28,377 nt of DNA from contig PDQE01000034.1 of assembly GCA_002747735.1 (NCBI GenBank), positions 1 to 28,377 of the forward strand. Reading direction: 5' to 3'. A program made the translations under genes and the position numbers. Source of the stretch: Flavobacteriales bacterium. GTDB lineage: Bacteria > Bacteroidota > Bacteroidia > Flavobacteriales > Flavobacteriaceae. Under the pieces are notes generated by a model that saw nothing but the letters and a program-made list of their open reading frames with translations, searched no databases and was not told where the DNA came from. Positions 9,023-16,730 of this stretch are shown here, one piece after another; position 1 is the first letter of the stretch, and every line of letters starts with the position of its first letter.

Positions 9023-9700
9023 ATGGATATTTCATTCTTTAAAAAGTCTTTTTCAACAATTTTTAAAATAGCTATTTTATTTATTATTATGGTGTTTATT
9101 GGGTTTTATTTGCTTTCGCCAAAAAAAGTATTGCCCGTTTATAACCCTGCTGATGTAAACCCAAAACTGGTAGATGACAGTGTAAAACATATAAAAAATA
9201 ACCATAAGATAGCAGAATTTAAATTGATTAACCAGAATGGAGACACCATTACGGCTGATAATTACAGAGATAAAATTTATGTAGCAGATTTCTTTTTTAC
9301 CCGTTGTAAAACCATTTGTCCTATTATGACTACACACATGGAGCAGTTACAAAATCATTTTAAAAATGATAATGAGGTTATGTTTTTAAGCCATTCTGTT
9401 ACTCCGGTTATGGACAGTGTTCCAATCTTAAGAGCTTATGCTGATAAAAAAGGGGTGATAGACAGTAAATGGAATTTAGTTACGGGAAGTAAAAAACAAA
9501 TTTACAATTTAGCCAGAAAATCTTATTTCGCAGTATTGGATGAAGGTGATGGTGGTGATCAGGATTTTATCCATACAGAGCAATTTGTATTAGTGGATAA
9601 AGACAAAAAAATAAGAGGTTTTTATAATGGCACCAATGCTGACGATATTGCCCAAATAATCAAAGACATTACCATCTTAAAACAGGAAGGTAAAAAATAA
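9023..9700 (+). CDS. Sco1/SenC/PrrC family copper chaperone for cytochrome oxidase assembly
   Basis: 225 residues from the ATG at 9023; an in-frame TTG six bases earlier is a less likely start. Residues 11-31 form a single N-terminal membrane anchor, followed by a thioredoxin-fold domain facing the periplasm. The copper-binding CxxxC motif is FFTRCKTICPIM (C95, C99), and the distal conserved histidine is in DFIHTEQFVLVDKDKKIRG (about residue 183). Together these are the three Cu ligands of Sco proteins, which deliver copper to the CuA centre of cytochrome c oxidase subunit II. The oxidase genes are not in the window. Ferrous iron uptake genes follow on the same strand after about 90 bases, with their own promoter-like element. 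Confidence 0.93.
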   Translation: MDISFFKKSFSTIFKIAILFIIMVFIGFYLLSPKKVLPVYNPADVNPKLVDDSVKHIKNNHKIAEFKLINQNGDTITADNYRDKIYVADFFFTRCKTICPIMTTHMEQLQNHFKNDNEVMFLSHSVTPVMDSVPILRAYADKKGVIDSKWNLVTGSKKQIYNLARKSYFAVLDEGDGGDQDFIHTEQFVLVDKDKKIRGFYNGTNADDIAQIIKDITILKQEGKK

Positions 9701-9728
9701 TTGTTACAGAAAAAATACCACTAATTTA

Positions 9729-9761
9729 TTGAAGTGAAAAGTAAAAAAATCCTTACTTTCG
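9729..9761 (+). promoter_or_regulatory. Probable promoter of the feo operon
   Basis: A TTG at 9729-9731 is followed after 22 bases by TACTTTCG (9754-9761), one mismatch from TAnnTTTG. It is 31 bases before the feoA start. I could not see a convincing iron-repressor palindrome around it. Confidence 0.45.
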
Positions 9762-9791
9762 CATGGTACTTGTAATCAATCTAAATAAAAA

Positions 9792-10019
9792 TTGAAGACA
9801 ACAGTTGCTGATTTAAAAGTGGGTGAAAAATGCATTGTGGAAAATGTACCTTTAAAAAGTGTGCCTTTAAAACTGTTAGAAATGGGCTGCTTACCCGGCA
9901 AGGAGTTGGAATTACTTCATATTGCCCCATTAAAAGACCCTCTATATATAAAGGTAAACGGTAGCCATCTGGCTATTAGAAAAGAAACAGCACGGTTAAT
10001 CACAGTAAATAAAAAATAA
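9792..10019 (+). CDS. feoA: Ferrous iron transport protein A (FeoA, SH3-like)
   Basis: 75 residues. A small cytoplasmic SH3-like protein that assists FeoB. Typical FeoA features are the opening TVADLKVGEKCIV, the central LLEMGCLPGKELELLHIAPLKDPLYIKV and the final strand HLAIRKETARLITV. An in-frame TAA stands at 9786-9788, so translation cannot begin further upstream, and the first Met codon after the start is deep in the fold; the TTG at 9792 is therefore almost certainly the initiation codon. feoB starts 5 bases after the feoA stop, indicating one transcript. Confidence 0.93.
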   Translation: MKTTVADLKVGEKCIVENVPLKSVPLKLLEMGCLPGKELELLHIAPLKDPLYIKVNGSHLAIRKETARLITVNKK

Positions 10020-10024
10020 GCTTT

Positions 10025-12157
10025 ATGCAAAAAAGTGAAGTGATAGCCATCGGGTCTAAAACTATTAAAGTTGCTTTAGTAGGCAACCCAAACACCGGTA
10101 AATCTCTCTTGTTTAATCAATTAACCGGACTCCATCAAAAAGTAAGCAACTATCCCGGTGTTACCGTAGAAAAAAAAACAGGTACAGCAAAATTGTCTGC
10201 CGATACCAAAGCTGTTATCACCGACTTGCCCGGCACTTACAGTATAAACCCCAGTAGCCTAGACGAAAATATTGTCCTGCAAACTTTTTTAAATGTAAAT
10301 AAAGAAGACTACCCCGATATAGTAGTAGTGCTGGCTGATGTAGAAAATATTAAACGCAATTTGTACCTTTTTTCCCAGATTAAAGATTTGGAAATTCCTA
10401 CGATATTAGCAATAAATATGGCAGACAGAATGAAGAGTAAGGGAATTACTTTAGATCTGGAAAAGCTAAAAGAAGAATTAGGTGCTCAGGCGGTACTTAT
10501 CTCGGCTAAAAAAAATATTGGTATTCAGGAGCTAAAAAATCTTATTTTAAACTATAAAAAGGTTAAACAATCCGCGTGGGAAAATCTATCAAAAAGAATT
10601 GACAGCTCTTTTTTTAAAGAATTGGCAGGTCATTTTACCGGCCAATCTGTTTACAGGTCATGGTTGTTTTTAACGCAACATCAAAATCTGTCAAACATAG
10701 ATAATACAATAAAAAAACAAATAAATACATTTAAGGTAAATCCGGAAAAATTAAAAAAGTTGCAAAACCGGGAAACTATTTTACGGTATCAACAAATTAA
10801 TAATACCCTTAAAAAAACCTACAGTGTTGATACTGAAAAAGCGGATGGTATCAGGGCAAAATTAGATAGAATTTTAACCCATAAAGTGTATGGCTATGTA
10901 ATTTTTGCCGCCATTATGCTATTGGTCTTCCAATCTATTTTTGAATGGGCTACGCTGCCAATGGATTTAATAGATGAAGGCTTTGCCCGCTTAAGCGAAT
11001 TTACAAAAGATATCCTTCCTGCAGGGATGCTTACCGATTTGCTAAGTGAAGGCGTAATTCCGGGGATAGGAGGTGTTGTAATTTTTATACCGCAAATTGC
11101 CATTTTATTCCTTTTTATTGCCATATTAGAAGAAACCGGTTATATGAGCCGCGTGGTGTTTTTAATGGATAAAATAATGCGTCGTTTTGGAATGAGCGGA
11201 AAAAGTGTGGTACCACTTATTTCCGGTACGGCTTGTGCCATCCCCGCCATCATGGCTACCAGAAATATAGAAAGTTGGAAAGAACGCTTGATTACCATTT
11301 TGGTTACACCTTTTATTATTTGTTCTGCAAGATTGCCAGTATATGCTATAATAATAGCCTTGGTCATCCCCAAAAAACATATAATGGGGTTTCTTAGTGT
11401 TCAGGGGTTAACACTGATGGGCTTGTATGTTTTAGGATTCTTAACTGCTATTATTGGCGGATATATCCTCAATAAAACATTGAAAATTAAAAGTAAAAGT
11501 TTCTTTGTGATAGAAATGCCCAATTTTAAAACCCCAGCCTTAAAAAATGTATTATTTACGGTAATAGACAGAACTAAGGCTTTTGTTTTTGGTGCCGGAA
11601 AAATTATTCTTGCCATTTCTATAATTTTATGGTTTTTAGCTTCTCATGGCCCGGCTAACTTTAATAATGTAGAAGAAATTGTAAAAAACCAAAATACCGA
11701 AAACATTACTGATGAAACTGACTTAGAAGCTGCTGTAGCTCAATACAAACTTGAAAATTCTTATCTTGGAATTGCCGGAAAAACCATTGAACCCGCTATA
11801 AGGCCTTTGGGCTACGATTGGAAAATAGGCATTGCCCTGTTGAGTTCTTTTGCAGCCAGAGAAGTTTTTGTAAGTACTCTGGCCACCATTTATAATGTAG
11901 GCGACAGTGAAAATACGGCTACTATAAAAGAAAATATGCGAAATGACATCAATCAACATACCGGTAAAAAATTGTTTACCTTACCGGTAGGCCTCTCTTT
12001 AATGATGTTTTATGCATTTGCCATGCAGTGCATAAGTACATTGGCTATTGTAAAACGCGAAACCTTTTCTTATAAATGGCCAATAATACAGTTAATAGGG
12101 ATGACGGTAATTGCCTATGTAGCAGCATGGTTTACTTATACTGTTTTTAGCCTGTAA
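10025..12157 (+). CDS. feoB: Ferrous iron transporter FeoB (GTPase-permease)
   Basis: 710 residues. An inner-membrane Fe(II) importer with a cytosolic GTPase head. The G-protein motifs are G1 GNPNTGKS (20-27), a G2 threonine in YPGVTVE, G3 DLPG (67-70), G4 NMAD (about 131-134) and a G5-like SAKKN. A helical linker follows, then from about residue 285 the membrane region. It carries the paired Gate motifs (GYMSRVVFLMDKIMRRFGMSGKSVVPLISGTACAIPAIMATR is the first, given here in overview; ITILVTPFIICSARLPVY next) and a second half around LLSSFAAREVFVSTLATIY. It is coupled to feoA upstream and to a tiny Cys-rich membrane peptide 4 bases downstream. Confidence 0.97.
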   Translation: MQKSEVIAIGSKTIKVALVGNPNTGKSLLFNQLTGLHQKVSNYPGVTVEKKTGTAKLSADTKAVITDLPGTYSINPSSLDENIVLQTFLNVNKEDYPDIVVVLADVENIKRNLYLFSQIKDLEIPTILAINMADRMKSKGITLDLEKLKEELGAQAVLISAKKNIGIQELKNLILNYKKVKQSAWENLSKRIDSSFFKELAGHFTGQSVYRSWLFLTQHQNLSNIDNTIKKQINTFKVNPEKLKKLQNRETILRYQQINNTLKKTYSVDTEKADGIRAKLDRILTHKVYGYVIFAAIMLLVFQSIFEWATLPMDLIDEGFARLSEFTKDILPAGMLTDLLSEGVIPGIGGVVIFIPQIAILFLFIAILEETGYMSRVVFLMDKIMRRFGMSGKSVVPLISGTACAIPAIMATRNIESWKERLITILVTPFIICSARLPVYAIIIALVIPKKHIMGFLSVQGLTLMGLYVLGFLTAIIGGYILNKTLKIKSKSFFVIEMPNFKTPALKNVLFTVIDRTKAFVFGAGKIILAISIILWFLASHGPANFNNVEEIVKNQNTENITDETDLEAAVAQYKLENSYLGIAGKTIEPAIRPLGYDWKIGIALLSSFAAREVFVSTLATIYNVGDSENTATIKENMRNDINQHTGKKLFTLPVGLSLMMFYAFAMQCISTLAIVKRETFSYKWPIIQLIGMTVIAYVAAWFTYTVFSL

Positions 12158-12161
12158 AAGT

Positions 12162-12281
12162 ATGATACAATCTATTCTGGTTTATATTGCTCTTGTTGTT
12201 GCCATTTTCTTTTTAGTAAAGAAATTCTTCTTTAAGAAAAAAAAGAAATCCGGGTGCGATAATGATTGTGGCTGTTCATGA
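12162..12281 (+). CDS. FeoB-associated Cys-rich membrane peptide (39 residues)
   Basis: A 39-codon frame starting with ATG 4 bases after the feoB stop. It has one membrane helix (IQSILVYIALVVAIFFLV, residues 2-19), a lysine/phenylalanine-rich stretch (KKFFFKKKKK, 20-29) placing the tail in the cytoplasm, and a Cys-rich end, GCDNDCGCS, with C-x3-C-x-C. This matches the pattern of the small FeoB-associated Cys-rich membrane proteins found after feoB in Bacteroidota, whose exact role is unsettled; metal handling at the cytoplasmic mouth of FeoB is a reasonable inference. Position, codon spacing and domain layout support it as a real gene despite its size. Confidence 0.85.
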   Translation: MIQSILVYIALVVAIFFLVKKFFFKKKKKSGCDNDCGCS

Positions 12282-12618
12282 GTTGATTGGCCTTATACCA
12301 GTTCTGCTTTAAAAATACCCAAAAAATAAAATGATGAATTTTTGTGATAGATAAAGCATAAAAATTAAGTATAGCCGTAGCTACAGTTTATTTTTACAAC
12401 GAAATATAACATAAAAAAGCACATTTTATTGAGTAATTTTGAGGTGGAAATGGTATTAGTTTTTCTCTTCGTTTTAACATTTCATACTTGAAAAGAATTT
12501 TTTAGATAATAATACTAAGTCTAATTTGTTAATAAGTTATCTAATATTAATTACTTAAAAACACCCTTTTATACAATGCTATTTTAGTAGCTTTGGAAAA
12601 ATAATTATTTCTCTCCAG
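12282..12618 (+). other. Long intergenic region between the feo operon and purH, possibly containing a small repeat element
   Basis: 337 bases without a credible gene. No good terminator for the feo operon is seen. TTATACCA (12293-12300) and TGGTATTA (12451-12458) are near-perfect inverted copies (7 of 8) bounding 166 bp, which could be a miniature mobile or intergenic repeat element. A similar TTATACCA-containing sequence occurs at 20424-20443 on the other strand. The last part carries the purH -7 box. Confidence 0.35.
12588..12595 (+). promoter_or_regulatory. Promoter -7 element for purH
   Basis: TAGCTTTG matches TAnnTTTG exactly, 23 bases before the purH ATG, leaving a short leader. No -33 TTG at standard spacing. 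Confidence 0.55.
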
Positions 12619-14151
12619 ATGAACTCATTAAAAAAGGCAAAAACCGCTTTAATTTCCGTTTTTCACAAAGATAATTTAGAACCCATTATAAAAGCCTTGC
12701 ACCAAGAGCAGGTTACCTTGTATTCTACCGGTGGTACTGAAAAGTTTATACGTCAATGCGGCGTTCCTGTGGTGCCGGTAGAAGATCTAACTTCTTATCC
12801 TTCCATATTGGGTGGCAGGGTTAAGACCTTGCATCCTAAGGTGTTTGGCGGTATTCTTTCAAGGCGAGGTATGGACAGTGATGCAACACAATTGGAAAAA
12901 TACGAAATTCCGGAAATGGATATTGTTATTGTAGATTTATATCCTTTTGAAAAAACTTTGGCCACCGGAGCAAATGAAGAGGAAATCATTGAAAAAATAG
13001 ACATTGGCGGTATTTCTTTAATTAGAGCGGCAGCAAAGAATTATAAAGATGTGATGTGTGTATCATCTATGGAGCAATATGCGTCTTTTTTAGAAATTAT
13101 TAGTTCCCAAAATGGAGCTACCACATTGGCACAGCGAAAATCTTTTGCCACAGCGGCATTTAATATTTCTTCAAATTATGATACGGCTATTTTCAATTAT
13201 TTTAATGCAGATGGCGAAATATCCGGATTAAAAATCAGTGAAACCTCAGGAAAAGCATTACGCTACGGCGAAAATCCGCATCAAAAAGGATTATTTTACG
13301 GTGATTTTGAAGAAATATTTGATAAACTTTATGGCAAAGAGTTGAGTTATAACAATTTATTAGATGTAGATGCAGCGGTAAATCTAATGCGTGAATTTAC
13401 CGATGAAGCCCCTACTTTTGCCATATTAAAACACAACAATGCCTGTGGTCTGGCTCAAAGAAAGACCCTCTTACAAGCATATAAAGATGCCTTGGCCGGA
13501 GACCCTGTTTCTGCCTTTGGCGGAATTTTAATTGCCAATACCGTTATTGATAAAGCAACAGCCGGCGAAATTCACAAACTGTTCTGTGAGGTAGTCATAG
13601 CTCCCGATTTCTCAGCAGAGGCGTTAGAGGTATTAAAAGCCAAAAAAAACAGGATTTTACTCAAACAAAAGGCTGTACAATTGCCTAAGTCCGTCATAAG
13701 AAGTGCATTAAATGGTTATTTGGTTCAAGACAGGGATTGTAAAACGGACAATAAAGTTGGTTTTAAGTACGTTACAGATACTAAACCTAATGAAAATGAA
13801 ATTTCCGACATGATTTTCGCATCAAAAGTTTGTAAACACACCAAATCAAACACCATTGTATTGGCAAAAGACAAACAATTGTGTGCCAGTGGTACAGGCC
13901 AGACCAGCAGAGTAGATGCTTTAAAACAAGCAATAGCAAAAGCAGAACAGTTTGGTTTTGACTTAAATGGTGCTATTATGGCCAGTGATGCTTTTTTTCC
14001 ATTTCCGGATTGTGTAGAGATAGCTCATAAAGCAGGAATTCAATCGGTAATTCAACCCGGAGGTTCTATAAAAGACAAACTATCTATAGATTTTTGTAAT
14101 AAAAACAATATGTCTATGGTTTTTACGGGAATACGACATTTTAAACATTAA
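12619..14151 (+). CDS. purH: Bifunctional AICAR transformylase / IMP cyclohydrolase
   Basis: 510 residues, full length. It carries out the last two steps of purine synthesis: formylation of AICAR by 10-formyltetrahydrofolate, then ring closure to IMP. The N-terminal cyclohydrolase domain (about 1-195) shows STGGTEKFIR, GGRVKTLHPKVFGGIL and VDLYPFEKT. The C-terminal transformylase domain shows RYGENPHQKG, the catalytic Lys-His in LKHNNACGLA, DPVSAFGGI and SDAFFPFPDCVE, and ends IRHFKH as is typical. It has its own promoter and precedes mreB on the same strand by 54 bases, where a second -7 box lies, so mreB may be read both from purH and from its own promoter. Confidence 0.97.
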   Translation: MNSLKKAKTALISVFHKDNLEPIIKALHQEQVTLYSTGGTEKFIRQCGVPVVPVEDLTSYPSILGGRVKTLHPKVFGGILSRRGMDSDATQLEKYEIPEMDIVIVDLYPFEKTLATGANEEEIIEKIDIGGISLIRAAAKNYKDVMCVSSMEQYASFLEIISSQNGATTLAQRKSFATAAFNISSNYDTAIFNYFNADGEISGLKISETSGKALRYGENPHQKGLFYGDFEEIFDKLYGKELSYNNLLDVDAAVNLMREFTDEAPTFAILKHNNACGLAQRKTLLQAYKDALAGDPVSAFGGILIANTVIDKATAGEIHKLFCEVVIAPDFSAEALEVLKAKKNRILLKQKAVQLPKSVIRSALNGYLVQDRDCKTDNKVGFKYVTDTKPNENEISDMIFASKVCKHTKSNTIVLAKDKQLCASGTGQTSRVDALKQAIAKAEQFGFDLNGAIMASDAFFPFPDCVEIAHKAGIQSVIQPGGSIKDKLSIDFCNKNNMSMVFTGIRHFKH

Positions 14152-14157
14152 TTTTAG

Positions 14158-14165
14158 TAAATTTG
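14158..14165 (+). promoter_or_regulatory. Promoter -7 element for mreB
   Basis: TAAATTTG matches TAnnTTTG exactly, 40 bases before the mreB start and 6 bases after the purH stop. No clear -33 TTG. Confidence 0.5.
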
Positions 14166-14205
14166 CCCATTCGCAAAAATCATAAAACTCAAATAACAAA
14201 GCCAT

Positions 14206-15237
14206 ATGGGATTTTTTGACTTCATGACTGAAGACGTAGCCATAGATTTAGGCACGGCCAACACCCTTATTATCCATAATGGAAAAGTTGTAATAGACAG
14301 TCCGTCTATTGTTGCAAAAGACCGAAATACGGGTAAAATTATTGCCATTGGTCAGCGAGCCAATTTAATGCAAGGCAAAACACACGAAAACATAAAAACC
14401 ATAAGGCCGCTAAAAGATGGGGTTATTGCAGATTTTGAGGCCTCGGAACAAATGATTAAGGAGTTCATAAAACAAATTCCTTCCATAAAAAAACGTTTTT
14501 TCTTTCCGCCCTCTTTGCGAATGGTGATTTGTATCCCATCTGGAATTACGGAGGTTGAAAAACGAGCTGTAAGAGACTCTGCAGAACACATGAATGCCAA
14601 GGAAATATACCTTATCCATGAACCGATGGCAGCATCTATTGGGATAGGAATAGATATTATGCAGCCCAAAGGCAATATGATTATAGACATAGGTGGTGGT
14701 ACTACGGAAATAGCGGTTATTGCTCTTGGTGGTATTGTTTGTGATAAGTCTATAAAAGTAGCAGGTGATGTTTTTACCAATGACATAGCCTATTATATGC
14801 GTACTCAGCATAATTTGTACATTGGCGAAACTACTGCCGAAAATATAAAAATAGTAGTAGGAGCCGCTACAGAAGAATTAGAAAACCCACCCGAAGATAT
14901 TTTAGTACAAGGTAGGGATTTACTTAGCGGTAAACCAAAACAAATAAAAATTTCATTTAGAGAAATAGCCAAGGCTTTAGATAAGTCTATTCTACGTATA
15001 GAAGATGCGGTTATGGAAACCCTTTCGCAAACTCCACCAGAACTGGCTGCAGACATCTATAATACCGGAATTTATTTGGCCGGAGGTGGTTCTATGTTAC
15101 GGGGTTTGGATAAGCGACTTTCCAGAAAAACAGACCTGCCGGTTTACGTAGCCGAAGACCCACTAAGAGCAGTAGTAAGAGGAACAGGAATAGCCTTAAA
15201 AGACTTGCAAAAATATCAAATTGTATTAATGAAATAA
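14206..15237 (+). CDS. mreB: Rod shape-determining protein MreB
   Basis: 343 residues. A bacterial actin homologue that polymerises beneath the inner membrane and guides elongation-specific wall synthesis. The actin-fold nucleotide motifs are visible: phosphate-1 DLGTANTLI (from D14), phosphate-2 DIGGGTTEIAVI near residue 160, and the adenosine loop GIYLAGGGSMLRGLDKRL. The N-terminus MGFFDFMTEDVAIDLG is standard. It leads the mreB-mreC-mreD-PBP2-rodA cluster. A short perfect hairpin overlaps its stop codon and 163 bases separate it from mreC, a larger gap than anywhere else in the cluster, which suggests a step-down in expression after mreB. Confidence 0.97.
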   Translation: MGFFDFMTEDVAIDLGTANTLIIHNGKVVIDSPSIVAKDRNTGKIIAIGQRANLMQGKTHENIKTIRPLKDGVIADFEASEQMIKEFIKQIPSIKKRFFFPPSLRMVICIPSGITEVEKRAVRDSAEHMNAKEIYLIHEPMAASIGIGIDIMQPKGNMIIDIGGGTTEIAVIALGGIVCDKSIKVAGDVFTNDIAYYMRTQHNLYIGETTAENIKIVVGAATEELENPPEDILVQGRDLLSGKPKQIKISFREIAKALDKSILRIEDAVMETLSQTPPELAADIYNTGIYLAGGGSMLRGLDKRLSRKTDLPVYVAEDPLRAVVRGTGIALKDLQKYQIVLMK

Positions 15238-15253
15238 TGGCTAAAGCCATTAT
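15234..15253 (+). promoter_or_regulatory. Hairpin overlapping the mreB stop codon
   Basis: ATAATGGCT (15234-15242) and AGCCATTAT (15245-15253) form a perfect 9-bp stem around two bases (or 8 bp with a taaa loop). The mreB TAA at 15235-15237 is inside the left arm. No T-tract follows, so it is not a classical terminator; a 3' end stabiliser or processing site is more likely. Confidence 0.45.
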
Positions 15254-15400
15254 CGAATATTGCAGTAAGATGTCTTTTGCTATTCAAATACTAATATTAT
15301 CTTATCTTTCAGGTTTTCAACCCGTGTTTACTAAATGCTATTTAGAAAAAAATGAGCAAACGTAGTAGATGATTAGAAACTTCATAAATGTTACGCCCTA

Positions 15401-16228
15401 ATGCAACAGATTATTGGCTTTATACTTAAAAACAAATACTTTTTGCTCTTTTTTCTGTTAGAGTTAGTAGCCATTACATTTGTTATCAAAAGTCACAGCT
15501 ATCACCACAGTAAATTTGTAAATTCCGCAAATGCAATAACAGGCAACGTTTACACCAAATTAAATAACATTAAAGAATACACTAAGCTAAAAACTTTTAA
15601 TCAGCAACTACTCGATGAAAACGCCCGCTTAAAAAATCTGTTGGCAAACAAAGATTCGGATAACCTTAAACCTACTATTGCTCAAGCAGACTCGGCCTTA
15701 TACCAACAGCAATTTAGCTATTTACCCACTAAAGTAATCAATAACCAATTCAATAGAAATTATAATTATCTTACCATAAATGTGGGTAAATCCCAAGGCA
15801 TACGGCCAGATCAGGGAGTAGCTAACAGCAAGGGAATTCTGGGCATAACAAATACGGTATCAAATAATTATGCCACGGTTTTATCAATTTTAAACAACAA
15901 TTCAAAAATAAATGTTAAGTTAAAAAACAGCAAACATTTTGGCACACTGGTTTGGAATGGTAAAAATTACAATGTATTGCAATTGGTTGATTTGCCCATT
16001 CAAGCAAATATAAGCCAAGGCGATACCGTTATTACCGGTGGAATGTCCACCATTTTTCCCCAAGGGCTCCCCGTAGGAACCATACAAGATTTTAAACAGG
16101 AAGCCAATGCTTACAGTACCGTAAATATCAAGTTATTTAACGATATGAGTGCTATTGGGCCGGCATACGTTATTACTAATTTTGATCAGGAAGAAATTAA
16201 AGAGATAGAGACTACACAGCAGCAATGA
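15401..16228 (+). CDS. mreC: Rod shape-determining protein MreC
   Basis: 275 residues. A periplasmic scaffold with one N-terminal membrane helix (residues about 12-29, YFLLFFLLELVAITFVI) and a predicted coiled coil (about 45-80, YTKLNNIKEYTKLKTFNQQLLDEN region). The beta-barrel domains typical of MreC follow: TKVINNQFNRNYNYLTINVGKSQGI, GVANSKGILGITNTV, and GDTVITGGMSTIFPQGLPVGTI, the last being the most conserved MreC segment. It connects MreB filaments to PBP2 and RodA. Its stop overlaps the mreD start (ATGA), so the two are translationally coupled. Confidence 0.95.
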   Translation: MQQIIGFILKNKYFLLFFLLELVAITFVIKSHSYHHSKFVNSANAITGNVYTKLNNIKEYTKLKTFNQQLLDENARLKNLLANKDSDNLKPTIAQADSALYQQQFSYLPTKVINNQFNRNYNYLTINVGKSQGIRPDQGVANSKGILGITNTVSNNYATVLSILNNNSKINVKLKNSKHFGTLVWNGKNYNVLQLVDLPIQANISQGDTVITGGMSTIFPQGLPVGTIQDFKQEANAYSTVNIKLFNDMSAIGPAYVITNFDQEEIKEIETTQQQ

Positions 16229-16728
16229 AAGAAATTATAAGTAACATAGCATTGTTTTTTTCGCTTATACTATTACAAGTATTGGTCTTTAACAACATGT
16301 TGTTGTTTGGTTATATAAACCCGATGGTTTATATCCTGTTTGTAATCTTATTTCCCATTAGAAAAGAACGCGGATTATTGTTGGTAAGCAGTTTCCTTTT
16401 AGGGCTAATAATTGATTTTTTTTTAGACAGTGGAGGAACCAATGCCGCTGCCACCCTTGCCATAGCTTATTTTAGGCTGCCTATCTTAAAATGGCTTATG
16501 AGAAAATCTGAAATAGATTTTTTGGTGTTTAAAATAACAAAATTGCCGTTTACCAAGATGCTCAGTTTTATTGCGATTATAACACTCATTCATCATTTTA
16601 TCATTTTTAGTCTGGAATACTTTAACTTTGCAGAAATAACTACTATTCTTTCAAGAACTATTTTAACAAGTATTTTTACAATTATTTTAATAATTTTCAG
16701 TTTATTACTAATAAATAAGAACAATTAA
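16225..16728 (+). CDS. mreD: Rod shape-determining protein MreD
   Basis: 167 residues, a small and almost wholly hydrophobic inner-membrane protein with about five helices (for example IISNIALFFSLILLQVLVF and the final FTIILIIFSLLLI). Sequence is poorly conserved in this family, but MNPMVYILFVILFPI-like and GLIIDFFLDSGGTNAAAT segments (the latter resembling the conserved G-x-x-x-D-x(n)-G-x-x-A pattern of MreD) and the position between mreC and PBP2 make the assignment firm. It overlaps mreC by 4 bases, and the next gene starts 2 bases after its stop. Confidence 0.92.
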   Translation: MKEIISNIALFFSLILLQVLVFNNMLLFGYINPMVYILFVILFPIRKERGLLLVSSFLLGLIIDFFLDSGGTNAAATLAIAYFRLPILKWLMRKSEIDFLVFKITKLPFTKMLSFIAIITLIHHFIIFSLEYFNFAEITTILSRTILTSIFTIILIIFSLLLINKNN

Positions 16729-16730
16729 AG

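Noticed and set aside
15331..15345. CTAAAT/ATTTAG hairpin upstream of mreC
   Set aside because: A 6-bp A/T stem followed by A rather than T on the plus strand; no minus-strand gene is present that it could terminate.
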